NCBI RefSeq assembly: GCF_000633455.1
Contig: NZ_AYMG01000023.1
Coordinates: 62,001-126,000 of the forward strand
Origin: Pedobacter jeongneungensis
Lineage (GTDB): Bacteria > Bacteroidota > Bacteroidia > Sphingobacteriales > Sphingobacteriaceae
DNA length: 64,000 nucleotides
Reading direction: 5' to 3'
The notes under the pieces were generated by a model that was given only the letters and a program-made list of their open reading frames with translations, ran no database searches and was not told the origin of the DNA. A program made the translations under genes and the position numbers. Shown here one piece after another: positions 1 through 8,670 of the stretch (positions within the stretch are counted from its first letter, which is position 1; each line of letters begins with the position of its first letter).

Positions 1-689
1 ATAATCGGAATCAAAAACTGGGCAAGGTTATAGCCAAATTCCATAAATACCCGAGTAGCAAAATGATCGGTTTCTACTATTTCGACAAGTTCTTTTACGC
101 CGTCTACCGTTTTACCGCTAAGTTGGTTAAAACGTTTTACGAACCAGCGCGTAGATAAATAATCTTCAGCAATTCCGTCTAAAAATTCGGAGTTCCAAAG
201 GTCAGCATCAAAAGCTTTATAGTTTAAACAAAGTGAGGATCCAAGCCCTGTTCCCAATGTTAGGCCCAACACACTTGCATTTCCTTTTGCAGCCCCGGCA
301 AAAACCTCACCTTGTAAAAAACCCGCAGCATCGTTTATAAAATGAATATTTTCTGCAGGGATATCTAAACGTTTGGACAATTCCTCTTTAACGTTAACCT
401 GATAAAGTGATTTAAACTTATCCTGATCTTTGATTAATGAAATCCCTTCATTGTAATTAAATGGTCCGGGCATGGCAATCCCAACGTTCCGCGCACCGTT
501 TTTAATGTTTTGAAAAGCTTTGCTGATAATATCGCACCATGCGGATAAAATCACTTCTTTATTCTCCTGTGAGTCCACAGGGCTACGCTTGATGGAATCC
601 TTCACCAAAGTTCTTGTTTCCAAATCCACCAATGCGGCTGTAATATGCGAGCCGCCAATATCTACACCTAATGCAACAGGCTTTTCCAT
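1..689 (-). CDS. ROK family sugar kinase (C-terminus cut by window edge)
   Basis: ROK-family proteins are mostly cytoplasmic sugar kinases (glucokinase, mannokinase, fructokinase). The frame starts at an ATG at 689 and stays open to base 1, so about 229 residues are seen and the C-terminus is missing. The N-terminus shows the phosphate-binding motif GVDIGGSH (about residues 8-15), followed by AMPGPFNY, the NDAAGFLQGE motif with the likely catalytic Asp, and the adenosine motif LGLTLGTGLGSS. The usual ROK zinc cluster (GCxCGxxGC) is absent where expected; the sequence runs on as GIAEDYLSTRWFVKRF. It lies 66 bp downstream of the GH92 gene on the same strand, so it may phosphorylate the mannose or glucose that locus releases. 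Substrate is inferred only. Confidence 0.85.
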   Translation of the reverse strand, partial: MEKPVALGVDIGGSHITAALVDLETRTLVKDSIKRSPVDSQENKEVILSAWCDIISKAFQNIKNGARNVGIAMPGPFNYNEGISLIKDQDKFKSLYQVNVKEELSKRLDIPAENIHFINDAAGFLQGEVFAGAAKGNASVLGLTLGTGLGSSLCLNYKAFDADLWNSEFLDGIAEDYLSTRWFVKRFNQLSGKTVDGVKELVEIVETDHFATRVFMEFGYNLAQFLIPI

Positions 690-755
690 TCTATATCTAT
701 ATTTCTGTTATTTTTACTAATTTTCATCAACGCGCCAAAAATAGCGATTCAATAT

Positions 756-3023
756 CTATTTACTCAGCGAAAATGGCTTATCTTCTTCTAAAAGTCCTCT
801 ATTTAACGAAGGTTTAACATTCATCTCTAATTTTAATACCCCACCTTTCAAAATATCACTATGATTGATAAAGTTTTTAGTGAAATTTTTACCATTCAAG
901 CTGGCAGATTTGATATAAACGTGATCCGAATCATTTGCGGGTGCTTCGATCACGAATTTTTTGCCATTTTCTAAGTTAATGGTCGTTTTTTTAAATATTG
1001 GGCTACCTAAAACATATTCGCCGGTACCTGGTGTAACGCTATAAAAACCCAAAGCACTTAATACATACCACGATGAGGTTTGCCCCTGGTCTTCATCACC
1101 AGGATAACCATTTTCAGTAGCATCATAGAGTTTATGCATCACCTTGCGGGCGTGAAATTGTGATTTCCAGGGCTGGTTGGCATAATTATATAGATATACC
1201 ATATGCTGGATAGGCTGATTTCCATGTGCATATTGCCCCATATTAGCCATTACCATTTCAGTCATTTCGTGGATCATGCCACCGTAAGAACCAACATTAA
1301 CGTTATTGGGTTCGGTAAAAACAGAATCCAGCTTTGCAGTAAAATTGTTGTACCCACCCATCAAATTAATCAAGCCTTTGGTATCCTGAAAAACCGACCA
1401 CTGCCAATGCCAGGCGTTGCCTTCGGTAAAAGGTCCGCCCCACTCTGTCGGGTCGAAATTTGGCGACCATTTGCCTTCTGCATTTTTGCCTCTCATAAAC
1501 CGTGTAGCAGGATCGTAAACGTTTTTATAATTATACATTGGTTTTTCAAAAACCTCCATATAATGTTTATCTCCTATCATTTTAGCCAACTGGTAAGCGC
1601 AATAATCATCGTAGGCATACTCCAGTGTTTTAGCCGTGGCTTCTCTATATTTTGGATAAGGCACATAACCCAATTGATTATATTCGGTTACCCCATCCCT
1701 ACCGTTTGCAGGCCCCCATGGTCCTTTATTCATGGCTTCGTGATAATAGGCATCCAGCGCTTTCTTCGGATCAAAAGTTCTGATTCCTTTTGCCCAGGCA
1801 TCAGCCAATAAAGAAATGGCATGGTTACCGATCATACTACCCGCTTCGCTGGGGAACGACCATGAAGGCAGCCAACCGCATTGCTCGTAAGCATCAAGCA
1901 TGGCCTGCATATAACGCCCATGCATTTCGGGCTGTACCAGGGTATTTAATGGAAATTGCGCACGGAAGGTATCCCAGAAACCAGTATCGGTAAACATATA
2001 CCCATCATGTACCTTACCATCGTAAGGACTGAAATAATAAGGTTTTCCAGCCTCATTGATTTCATAAAATTTTCTTGAGAATAAACTTGCTCTGAAAAAG
2101 CAAGAATAGAAGGTTTCCATATCGGCTTTCGATCCACCTTCTACTTCTATTTTACCAAGCGATTTATTCCAAACCGCAGCAGCATTGGCTTTGGTATCCT
2201 CTAAGGTTTTATCATTTCCTAATTCTCTTTTTAAATTAAGTTCGGCCTGTTTTAAGCTGATGTAAGAGGAAGCGGTTTTAACCTGAACTTTTATGCCCGA
2301 TTCGAACTGTACAAATGCACCTTTTCCTAATCCTTCGGCAATTAGCGAATCTTTATTTACCGTATTGCGTTTGTTCTCCCAGGTACCATAAGATTTAATG
2401 GGCTGATCAAACTGGATCACAAAATAACTTTTCCAGCCACGTTTAAAACCTTCGCCATTATTTACCCATCCGGTAATTTTATTTTCTTTGGGATAGATCT
2501 GCACACCACTCAACCTGGTGTATCCATCCAGGATCAGGAAACTCCTTTTGCCTTTTGGATAGCTGAAACGCAGGTGTGCACCGCGCTCTGTTGGAGAAAT
2601 TTCTGTAGTAATCTCGTTTTCGAACTTTACTTTATAATAATTCGGTTTCGCAACTTCATCTTTATGGCTAAACCGGGTTTCACGCCGGTTCTCGTCAACA
2701 ACCAGTTCATCAACCATTGGCATTAAAGAAAATACGGCGTAATCCCTTGTCCACGAGCTGCATTGATGTGCCTGCTGAAAACCCCTGATTTTATCTTTAA
2801 AATATTGGTATTTCCAGCCATCGCCATTTCTGCCGGTTTGTGGCGTCCAGGTGTGCATACCAAAAGGCAAAGCAGTTGTGGGATAGGTATTTCCCTTGGT
2901 GAGTTCGTGTTTGGAATTGGTTCCCTGCAGTGTGTTTACATAGTGGACCCAATCTTTCTGCTGTGCCAATAACCCTTTGGCAGCAATGCAGCATAAAATG
3001 GATGCGATTAATTTAAGTTTCAT
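756..3023 (-). CDS. GH92 family alpha-mannosidase, exported
   Basis: GH92 enzymes are calcium-dependent exo-alpha-mannosidases acting on mannans and N-glycans. The 755-residue length is normal for the family. A signal peptide covers about residues 1-20, ending in LLAQ, and there is no lipobox. Family hallmarks include GNTYPTTALPFGMHTWTPQ near the N-terminus, the tryptophan-rich TEGNAWHWQW around residue 535, GGMIHEMTEM, and GYPGDEDQGQTSSWY around residue 640, which is the region of the family's catalytic acids. It follows the DUF4965 gene by 117 bp with no terminator visible, so the two are probably cotranscribed. The locus context suggests an alpha-mannose glycan as target; linkage preference cannot be read from sequence. 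Confidence 0.93.
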   Translation of the reverse strand: MKLKLIASILCCIAAKGLLAQQKDWVHYVNTLQGTNSKHELTKGNTYPTTALPFGMHTWTPQTGRNGDGWKYQYFKDKIRGFQQAHQCSSWTRDYAVFSLMPMVDELVVDENRRETRFSHKDEVAKPNYYKVKFENEITTEISPTERGAHLRFSYPKGKRSFLILDGYTRLSGVQIYPKENKITGWVNNGEGFKRGWKSYFVIQFDQPIKSYGTWENKRNTVNKDSLIAEGLGKGAFVQFESGIKVQVKTASSYISLKQAELNLKRELGNDKTLEDTKANAAAVWNKSLGKIEVEGGSKADMETFYSCFFRASLFSRKFYEINEAGKPYYFSPYDGKVHDGYMFTDTGFWDTFRAQFPLNTLVQPEMHGRYMQAMLDAYEQCGWLPSWSFPSEAGSMIGNHAISLLADAWAKGIRTFDPKKALDAYYHEAMNKGPWGPANGRDGVTEYNQLGYVPYPKYREATAKTLEYAYDDYCAYQLAKMIGDKHYMEVFEKPMYNYKNVYDPATRFMRGKNAEGKWSPNFDPTEWGGPFTEGNAWHWQWSVFQDTKGLINLMGGYNNFTAKLDSVFTEPNNVNVGSYGGMIHEMTEMVMANMGQYAHGNQPIQHMVYLYNYANQPWKSQFHARKVMHKLYDATENGYPGDEDQGQTSSWYVLSALGFYSVTPGTGEYVLGSPIFKKTTINLENGKKFVIEAPANDSDHVYIKSASLNGKNFTKNFINHSDILKGGVLKLEMNVKPSLNRGLLEEDKPFSLSK

Positions 3024-3140
3024 TTGTGTGTTTACTTGTGTGTGTTGTTCTTTTCAGCCGGTATAAATCAGGCTATATATTTTAAAAATCAGCTATTGCC
3101 TGCATAGGTAAATGGTTGCAGGCAAAGCTGATTGATGTTT

Positions 3141-5585
3141 TTATTTAATATTCCATTTATCGGCCAGCATTTTAATAAAGTAACCGCCAACCACACTCCT
3201 CGCCTGGAAACCTGTCATTTTACCATTGGTGGTTTCGTGCCAATCGCTCAATGGTACCTTGCTCTCGGTTTCGGTAGCATAACGGTAAATAGGGCTAATA
3301 AATTTTTGAAAATCTGCTTCGTTATCCGCCAGGGTTGCGGTCCACATAATCCAATCTGATTTGGTATAGGTTCTGCGGCTATCCAAGGGCAGTCCGAAAT
3401 CTTTTTGTTTGGTTAAATAGAAATCAATCTCCTTTTTGTACACTTCTTTTGGAAAGAGATCCAACTTTAAAAGTTTATCCCAAACCAGGTTGTACTTCTG
3501 GCTCCAGGTATTTTTATCATTAAAGGTTAAAGCATAATGATCACCATCATCAGCCAGTTTCATCCAGTTCTGCGCCATTTGTAAAGCAGCTGTACGGTAT
3601 TTAGTAGCCACATCAGTTTTACCTAGTAACTGTGCCATTTGCGCATAACCGCCTAAAGCTACAATTGCCTTTACCGATAAGTTCGAATTACGGGCCAGGT
3701 GGCCTGCAAAATCATCGGTACATAACTGGTTGGCCGGATCGAAACCTTCTCTTAAAAGGTAATTGGCCCATACCGACATTACCTCCCAGTGTTTTTCGGC
3801 ATATTTTGCATTTCCCTCTGCTTTGGTAATGGCAGCCGTTAAAATGATCATGTTTCCGGCTTCTTCTACAGGCATATCTTCGCCATAAGTTTGGCCATTT
3901 GCCAAAGGGTAAGTACCTAAATCGTGTGCGGCAAAAGGTTTTTTCCATTTTCCACTTTCAGAGTAATAGAAAATACCGTTCAACATCCCTTTTAGCAATT
4001 CGGGATTGTACACTAAAAATTGTGGCGCGGATGGATAGGTTACATCAACCGTATTGATTGACCCGTTACTAAAGTTTTCTTTAGAAAGGAAAAGGATATC
4101 GCCATTGGGTGCATAAACGATTTTATGGGCTGCAATGGCTTGTCTGTAAGCTAATTTACACATATCAGCATATTCACTACCGCCAGCTTTTTTCGCATCA
4201 GCATAAAGTTTGGCATCAAAAGCAGCACATTTAGCCATTAAAGATGGATATTGATGATTAGCATCTGCCAATTGATCTTCAAATAGTTGCGAACCCGATT
4301 GCTTCCAAACCGGCGATAGTTTTTCGCCAAAGTATTCTACCGATTTTAAATCATCGTAGCCCAGCATCACATATTTTTCTATCGCAGCAGAAGAAACGGA
4401 TCCGAAAGGAATCACACTGTTTAGGTTTAAGTTTTTGGCGTTTAAAACCTGGTTTTTAATGGGATATTTTGCCGCCATAAAAGCTTTCAAACTCTCATTC
4501 TGGGTACCGATAAACTGCGTGGCATTAAACTTTGAAGGAACAGCCACATACAAGTAACCCCAATCGATCCTTACATCATCGCCACGCTTTTTTAATATGG
4601 GCTGCTCAACTGTACCTGTTTTAAGGATGGAAAGGCTATTTTTTGTACTTTTCCAGGCAGAAACAGCCTGAGTTGGTGTATTCACCGCAATATTTGATGA
4701 GGCTCCAAAGAAAACATCAACTTTATGCGCTTTGCCATCAGTTGATTTTACCGAATAATTGATATAACTGATCGGCCTGGCGGTTATTTTAATGTCGTTA
4801 AGCAATAATGGTGATGTAAAACTCACTTCTAAAGCTACTTTACCACAGGTAAAGCTATATTTTGTTGTGGTAGCCTGTACGGTAACGTTAGTTTGGGTTG
4901 CAGGCGCAATTTTTACCTCCTGAGCTTCCCCTTCTACAATCCCGGCATCTAAATGCCTGCCGCCTGCGGTATTTTTGCAATGGATGGCCAATATATTTTT
5001 ACCTTTTAGTAAAACACCATCTTCAATAGGAAGGTAGATATAATCAGAAACCCAGCCGTTTTTGCTGTAAATTAATTTCCCGTTGAGGTAAACCCTAACA
5101 TTATCATCATGATTGAGTTTAAGGTATTTTTTTGCTGATGTTGGGTTTGCAACTTCAAAAGTCCTTCTGAAATAAAGGTCGTCGGTATTCCACTTTGTTT
5201 TGTCGGCACGGTCATCGCCAAATGGAGCATCGCCTTTTTTCCAGGCAGCATCATTGTAAGTATTGGTTTCCCAACCTTTTTCAGGCTGGTCGAAGGTATA
5301 GCTGGCCTGATATTTCACTTCGTCGGCAGCTGGGAGTATGGTTTTAAAGCTTTTACTCTCTTCGCCCATAAAACGGTAAAACTGATCGTCAACTTTAATC
5401 ACACCCAATAAAGACTGTTCCTTGCCCGTCCAGTGTTTGGTAACCGATTTATTTAAGCCATCACCAAAAGACCAGATACTGAAATAAGCATCATGCGTAA
5501 TCAGTGGATAAGCCGGGGCTTTATCTTGTGCTTTAAGCGTGAAATAAAAAAAAAGGCAAAATGCCAGTAAGGAAAGGTTTCTCAT
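3141..5585 (-). CDS. Exported DUF4965/glutaminase-like protein
   Basis: This 814-residue protein has a signal peptide (residues 1-19, ending LKAQ). It matches the DUF4964-DUF5127-DUF4965-DUF1793 architecture of proteins often called glutaminase (GtaA-like). The N-terminal part (about 20-75) is followed by a beta-sandwich segment (about 80-205; FRRTFEV, HDDNVRVYLNG) that looks like a galactose-binding-type fold. The C-terminal alpha/alpha-barrel carries HDLGTYPLANGQTYGEDMP followed by VEEAGNM, a family hallmark. In Bacteroidota these genes often sit in glycan loci, and I think a glycoside hydrolase-like role is at least as likely as glutaminase; this is inference. It is the first gene downstream of two LacI-like operators and precedes the GH92 gene. 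Confidence 0.85.
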   Translation of the reverse strand: MRNLSLLAFCLFFYFTLKAQDKAPAYPLITHDAYFSIWSFGDGLNKSVTKHWTGKEQSLLGVIKVDDQFYRFMGEESKSFKTILPAADEVKYQASYTFDQPEKGWETNTYNDAAWKKGDAPFGDDRADKTKWNTDDLYFRRTFEVANPTSAKKYLKLNHDDNVRVYLNGKLIYSKNGWVSDYIYLPIEDGVLLKGKNILAIHCKNTAGGRHLDAGIVEGEAQEVKIAPATQTNVTVQATTTKYSFTCGKVALEVSFTSPLLLNDIKITARPISYINYSVKSTDGKAHKVDVFFGASSNIAVNTPTQAVSAWKSTKNSLSILKTGTVEQPILKKRGDDVRIDWGYLYVAVPSKFNATQFIGTQNESLKAFMAAKYPIKNQVLNAKNLNLNSVIPFGSVSSAAIEKYVMLGYDDLKSVEYFGEKLSPVWKQSGSQLFEDQLADANHQYPSLMAKCAAFDAKLYADAKKAGGSEYADMCKLAYRQAIAAHKIVYAPNGDILFLSKENFSNGSINTVDVTYPSAPQFLVYNPELLKGMLNGIFYYSESGKWKKPFAAHDLGTYPLANGQTYGEDMPVEEAGNMIILTAAITKAEGNAKYAEKHWEVMSVWANYLLREGFDPANQLCTDDFAGHLARNSNLSVKAIVALGGYAQMAQLLGKTDVATKYRTAALQMAQNWMKLADDGDHYALTFNDKNTWSQKYNLVWDKLLKLDLFPKEVYKKEIDFYLTKQKDFGLPLDSRRTYTKSDWIMWTATLADNEADFQKFISPIYRYATETESKVPLSDWHETTNGKMTGFQARSVVGGYFIKMLADKWNIK

Positions 5586-5612
5586 AGTTCAATATTTGGT
5601 TCTTTGCAATGG

Positions 5613-5626
5613 ATAAATCGTTTTAC
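5613..5626. promoter_or_regulatory. Putative LacI-type operator, proximal to DUF4965 gene
   Basis: The 14-mer ATAAATCGTTTTAC lies 28 bp upstream of the DUF4965 start. It shares the CG centre and TTTTAC right arm with the perfect palindrome at 5721-5734. Assignment to the neighbouring LacI protein is inferred from recurrence within the locus. Confidence 0.55.
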
Positions 5627-5720
5627 TTAATTTACCGACCAAATATTTATTCTGATTGAATGAAAATGAGGATGATAATTCTAGTTAAGATGGATTTTCG
5701 CTCTCTAAAGCCGCAATAAA

Positions 5721-5734
5721 GTAAAACGTTTTAC
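5721..5734. promoter_or_regulatory. Perfect palindromic LacI-type operator
   Basis: GTAAAACGTTTTAC is a perfect 14-bp palindrome with a central CG, the usual form of LacI-family operators. It lies between the end of the lacI-like gene and the start of the DUF4965-GH92 unit, about 136 bp upstream of the latter. Related 14-mers occur at 5613, 6827, 6907 and 11990. Confidence 0.65.
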
Positions 5735-5802
5735 TAATCCAATATTAGAGAATTTAAAAATCATATTAAAACCACATTTCGTAATATTTAAGTTACAAAA
5801 TA

Positions 5803-6807
5803 TTAATCTCTGATGATGAGTTTGGCAGGAATAATGATCTGCTGGTTTTCGGGTTTCGCTTTAGAAGAAAGCTGTTTAAGGATCAGTTTGATTACATTTT
5901 CTGCAATTTCTTCCAAAGGTTGCTGTACGGTTGATATTCCCGGTGTATGCAGTTCGAAGGCTTCATGGTCATCGTAGGCAATAACAGCAAAGTCATCTCC
6001 TATTTTTTTATTGATCTGTTTTAACACTTTTAGACCGCTGATGGCAAGGTAGTTGGTTGCGAATAAAACGGCATCGATTTTTTTCTGTTCAAGCAGTTGT
6101 TTGATCTGGCTGATGGTTTCGCTTTCTTCTTGGTTAAAATGGATTTTTAAAACTAGGTTTTCATCGTATTTGATGCCATTGTCTTCCAAAGCTTTTTTAT
6201 AACCATCGTAACGTTCTACAATCTGCTCTACGTTGATATCAGTGGTAACAAGGGCAATGTTTTTTTTGCCCTGATCGATAAAACTCTGGATGGATTGGTA
6301 AGAAGCATTAAAATGATCGGCCCCTACGTAACTGGTATTGATATCGGGCAGGTTCCTGTCAAAAAAGATTACGGGATTACCATCTTCCAATAGCATTTTT
6401 ACATCTTCTTCTATTCCTTTAATAGGCGAAATAATATAGGCATCAACTTTACGCGATTTAAACATATTGATCAGTTCTTTCGCTTTATCAACACTGTTTT
6501 CGGTACTGGAGTAGATGATTTTATAACCTCTTTTATAGGCTTTATCTTCGATTAACCTGGCTATCCTGGAGAAGAAAGAGTTGGAAATATCTTCAATGAT
6601 CAGGCCGATGATGTTTGAGTTTCCGGTGCGCAAACTTCTGGCAATCTGGTTGGGTTTATAGCCGCTCTCCGCAATAATTTTTTCTACCTTTTCTATAACC
6701 GCTTCACTGATCGATTTTTCTTTTGCTTTACCATTAATAATAAAGGAAACTGTGGTGATGGATACATTGGCTTTAACAGCTATATCTTTGATAGAAAGCG
6801 ATTTCAT
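5803..6807 (-). CDS. LacI family transcriptional regulator
   Basis: This is a 334-residue DNA-binding sugar sensor of normal family length. The N-terminal helix-turn-helix (SIKDIAVKANVSITTVSF, residues 4-21) is followed by the hinge region (GYKPNQIARSLRTG). The periplasmic-binding-protein-like domain includes IGLIIEDISNSFFSRIARLI and the effector-domain segment VIAYDDHEAFELHTPGISTV. It lies between SusD and the DUF4965 gene on the same strand, with its own promoter region (perfect -7 box at 6838-6845) overlapped by an operator-like site, which suggests autoregulation. Most Bacteroidota glycan loci use hybrid two-component, SusR or ECF-sigma control; a dedicated LacI regulator is less usual. 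The effector sugar is unknown. Confidence 0.93.
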   Translation of the reverse strand: MKSLSIKDIAVKANVSITTVSFIINGKAKEKSISEAVIEKVEKIIAESGYKPNQIARSLRTGNSNIIGLIIEDISNSFFSRIARLIEDKAYKRGYKIIYSSTENSVDKAKELINMFKSRKVDAYIISPIKGIEEDVKMLLEDGNPVIFFDRNLPDINTSYVGADHFNASYQSIQSFIDQGKKNIALVTTDINVEQIVERYDGYKKALEDNGIKYDENLVLKIHFNQEESETISQIKQLLEQKKIDAVLFATNYLAISGLKVLKQINKKIGDDFAVIAYDDHEAFELHTPGISTVQQPLEEIAENVIKLILKQLSSKAKPENQQIIIPAKLIIRD

Positions 6808-6826
6808 TTGGCTGGAATTCTTTTAA

Positions 6827-6840
6827 GTTAATCGATTCAA
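6827..6840. promoter_or_regulatory. Putative LacI-type operator at the lacI promoter
   Basis: GTTAATCGATTCAA has the same CG-centred layout as the other locus operators. It sits 20 bp upstream of the regulator's ATG and overlaps the -7 box at 6838-6845, a position suited to autorepression. Confidence 0.5.
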
Positions 6841-6845
6841 AGCTA
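6838..6845 (-). promoter_or_regulatory. Bacteroidota -7 promoter element for the lacI-like gene
   Basis: Read on the minus strand, the element is TAGCTTTG, an exact match to the Bacteroidota TAnnTTTG -7 consensus. No convincing -33 TTG lies at the expected spacing. A start site near 6831 would give a leader of roughly 25 nt. Confidence 0.5.
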
Positions 6846-6906
6846 AATAAAAATTATAGCTTTTAATTTTTTGCCCGTTATAAAAACGCAATTTAACATT
6901 TTTTAT

Positions 6907-6920
6907 GTTAATCGTTTTAG
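6907..6920. promoter_or_regulatory. Upstream putative LacI-type operator
   Basis: GTTAATCGTTTTAG is CG-centred like the other sites and lies 80 bp upstream of the site at 6827-6840, so a looped or paired arrangement is possible. Confidence 0.5.
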
Positions 6921-6969
6921 AAACAGTTGTTAAAGGTGGGCAGGATAAAAAAATGAGGTATAAAACAGC

Positions 6970-6994
6970 AAAAGGCGCTTATGAAGCGCCTTTT
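6970..6994 (-). terminator. Rho-independent terminator of the SusC-SusD unit
   Basis: The arms AAAAGGCGCTT and AAGCGCCTTTT are perfect 11-bp complements around a 3-nt loop, giving a U-rich tail on the minus strand 10 bp after the susD stop. It separates susCD from the downstream lacI unit. Confidence 0.88.
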
Positions 6995-7003
6995 GTATCA
7001 AAA

Positions 7004-8659
7004 TTAATATCCAGGATTTTGTGTGAGTTTTGGATTAAAATCTCTTTGTCGCTGAGGAATTGGATATAACGACCTTGTTGGTGTAGATATCTCATGATCC
7101 CACCATTTGGTATTGCTAAACTTTCCAAAACGGATAAGATCGTCTCTTCTAAAACCTTCGAAAATAAATTCCCTTCCACGTTCTGCCAAAAGCTCGTCTA
7201 AAGTTAACGAAGCAGTTGTATAAGCATGGGCCGGCCAGGTAGCCGTTGTATAAGCCCTTTGTTTGCAGGTATTGATCAAAGTTACAGCATCTGCTGTGGC
7301 AGTTCCGCCATTTTTACGCATGATGGCTTCGGCTTTAGCAAAATAAATCCAGGTTAAACGGTACACATTCCAATCAGTATTGTTATAGTTTGGATCTGGT
7401 TCTACACGCACACCGTTAACAAGGCCAGGCAAAGAATTACCCAGTTTATATTTATTAAAACGCACCCCGCTGTTTTCTTCTCCTTCACTCATATTACTTA
7501 CGGTAGAGTTTTTAGTATTTTTTTGGATATTATCTACAAATGAAAGTGCTTTACCTGCATATTCTACGGTACCTTGCACCGGTGAGGCAGGGTCGGTAAA
7601 TTTAAATTGCGGACCAAACAAAAGCCAATTGGTTTTACGAAGGTCGTCGGTTTCAAAAGTGGTATAAACTCCAGGAATCAATACAATCCCATCATTGCCA
7701 TTTCTGCCCCCACCATAAATATCTCTTTGTGCAAAGTGATAAAACTCGCCAGTCCATGATGGTTCAAATTTGGCTCTTGTAAAATCGTAAGCAATAGAGA
7801 AAATTACCTCTTTTGATAAATCGTTGGTATTTTTAAACTGATCTGAAATGTTCGGATCCAGCGCCATATTACCACTTTGTCCGCCACCTTCATTATTAAT
7901 CAATTTATCGGCAGCAGCAATACAGTCGTCCCAACGGGCGGTACCTGTCCACACTTCTGCATTGAGGTATAGCTCTACCAGCATCGCATAACCACTTGCC
8001 TGGCTCATTCTCCCCAGTTGTGCCCTTGATAGTTTAGGTACATTATTGATGTTATCTTTTATTTCCTTTTCGATAAAGGCAAAAACATCTTTCCGGCTGG
8101 TGGTATTCGGTAAAACAGGATTTATAGGATCTGCAACACTGGTTGATAATGGAATATTACCGAATAGGTCCATTAGCTTAAGGTAATGGAATGCGCGTAA
8201 CAATTTCAGTTCTGCAATGTATTCGTCTTTTTCCTTTTGGCTAATGCCCATGGCAGAAATATCTCTCGATTCTATATTGGTAATTGGATCATTACAGTAG
8301 CCAACGCCGGCATACATCAGGGTCCAGGCATTGTTTATACCTGCCTCATCTACCGTCCAGCTATGATAATGTAGTCTTTTCCATTTACCGCCATCTTCAC
8401 CATGCGGCCCTTTAGTTGGCCATGCCAGCTGATCTGCAGAAAGTTCGGCCAAACGCCACCATCCATCCTGTCCGGAAGGTGTTACCCAGGCATTTGCATG
8501 GGTATATGGTCTTAACACAGCAGAAATTACCTCGTTTTTATTGTTATAAAATTTCTCAGCCGGAATAACGTCGTATGCATTTTCATCTAAATTGGTACAG
8601 GCAGAAGCCATACCAACTATTAGCGCAAGGGCTGTATATATGATTGATTTATTTTTCAT
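7004..8659 (-). CDS. SusD/RagB family outer membrane glycan-binding lipoprotein
   Basis: SusD-like lipoproteins sit on the cell surface and capture glycans as a lid on the SusC channel. The 551-residue protein begins with a lipoprotein signal (lipobox GMASAC, Cys about residue 21). The alpha-helical SusD fold is marked by AELKLLRAFHYLKLMDLFG (about 150-170) and the C-terminal SusD block ERGREFIFEGFRRDDLIRFG, ending in YPIPQRQRDFNPKLTQNPGY, a typical terminus. It starts 11 bp after the susC stop, so the pair is cotranscribed, and a terminator follows directly. The ligand is unknown, but the neighbouring GH92 suggests a mannose-containing glycan. Confidence 0.95.
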   Translation of the reverse strand: MKNKSIIYTALALIVGMASACTNLDENAYDVIPAEKFYNNKNEVISAVLRPYTHANAWVTPSGQDGWWRLAELSADQLAWPTKGPHGEDGGKWKRLHYHSWTVDEAGINNAWTLMYAGVGYCNDPITNIESRDISAMGISQKEKDEYIAELKLLRAFHYLKLMDLFGNIPLSTSVADPINPVLPNTTSRKDVFAFIEKEIKDNINNVPKLSRAQLGRMSQASGYAMLVELYLNAEVWTGTARWDDCIAAADKLINNEGGGQSGNMALDPNISDQFKNTNDLSKEVIFSIAYDFTRAKFEPSWTGEFYHFAQRDIYGGGRNGNDGIVLIPGVYTTFETDDLRKTNWLLFGPQFKFTDPASPVQGTVEYAGKALSFVDNIQKNTKNSTVSNMSEGEENSGVRFNKYKLGNSLPGLVNGVRVEPDPNYNNTDWNVYRLTWIYFAKAEAIMRKNGGTATADAVTLINTCKQRAYTTATWPAHAYTTASLTLDELLAERGREFIFEGFRRDDLIRFGKFSNTKWWDHEISTPTRSLYPIPQRQRDFNPKLTQNPGY

Positions 8660-8670
8660 TTTGTTATCTA

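Noticed and set aside
1203..1811. A 202-codon plus-strand frame opposite the GH92 gene
   Set aside because: It lies fully antisense to a well-supported GH92 gene and has no recognisable protein features.
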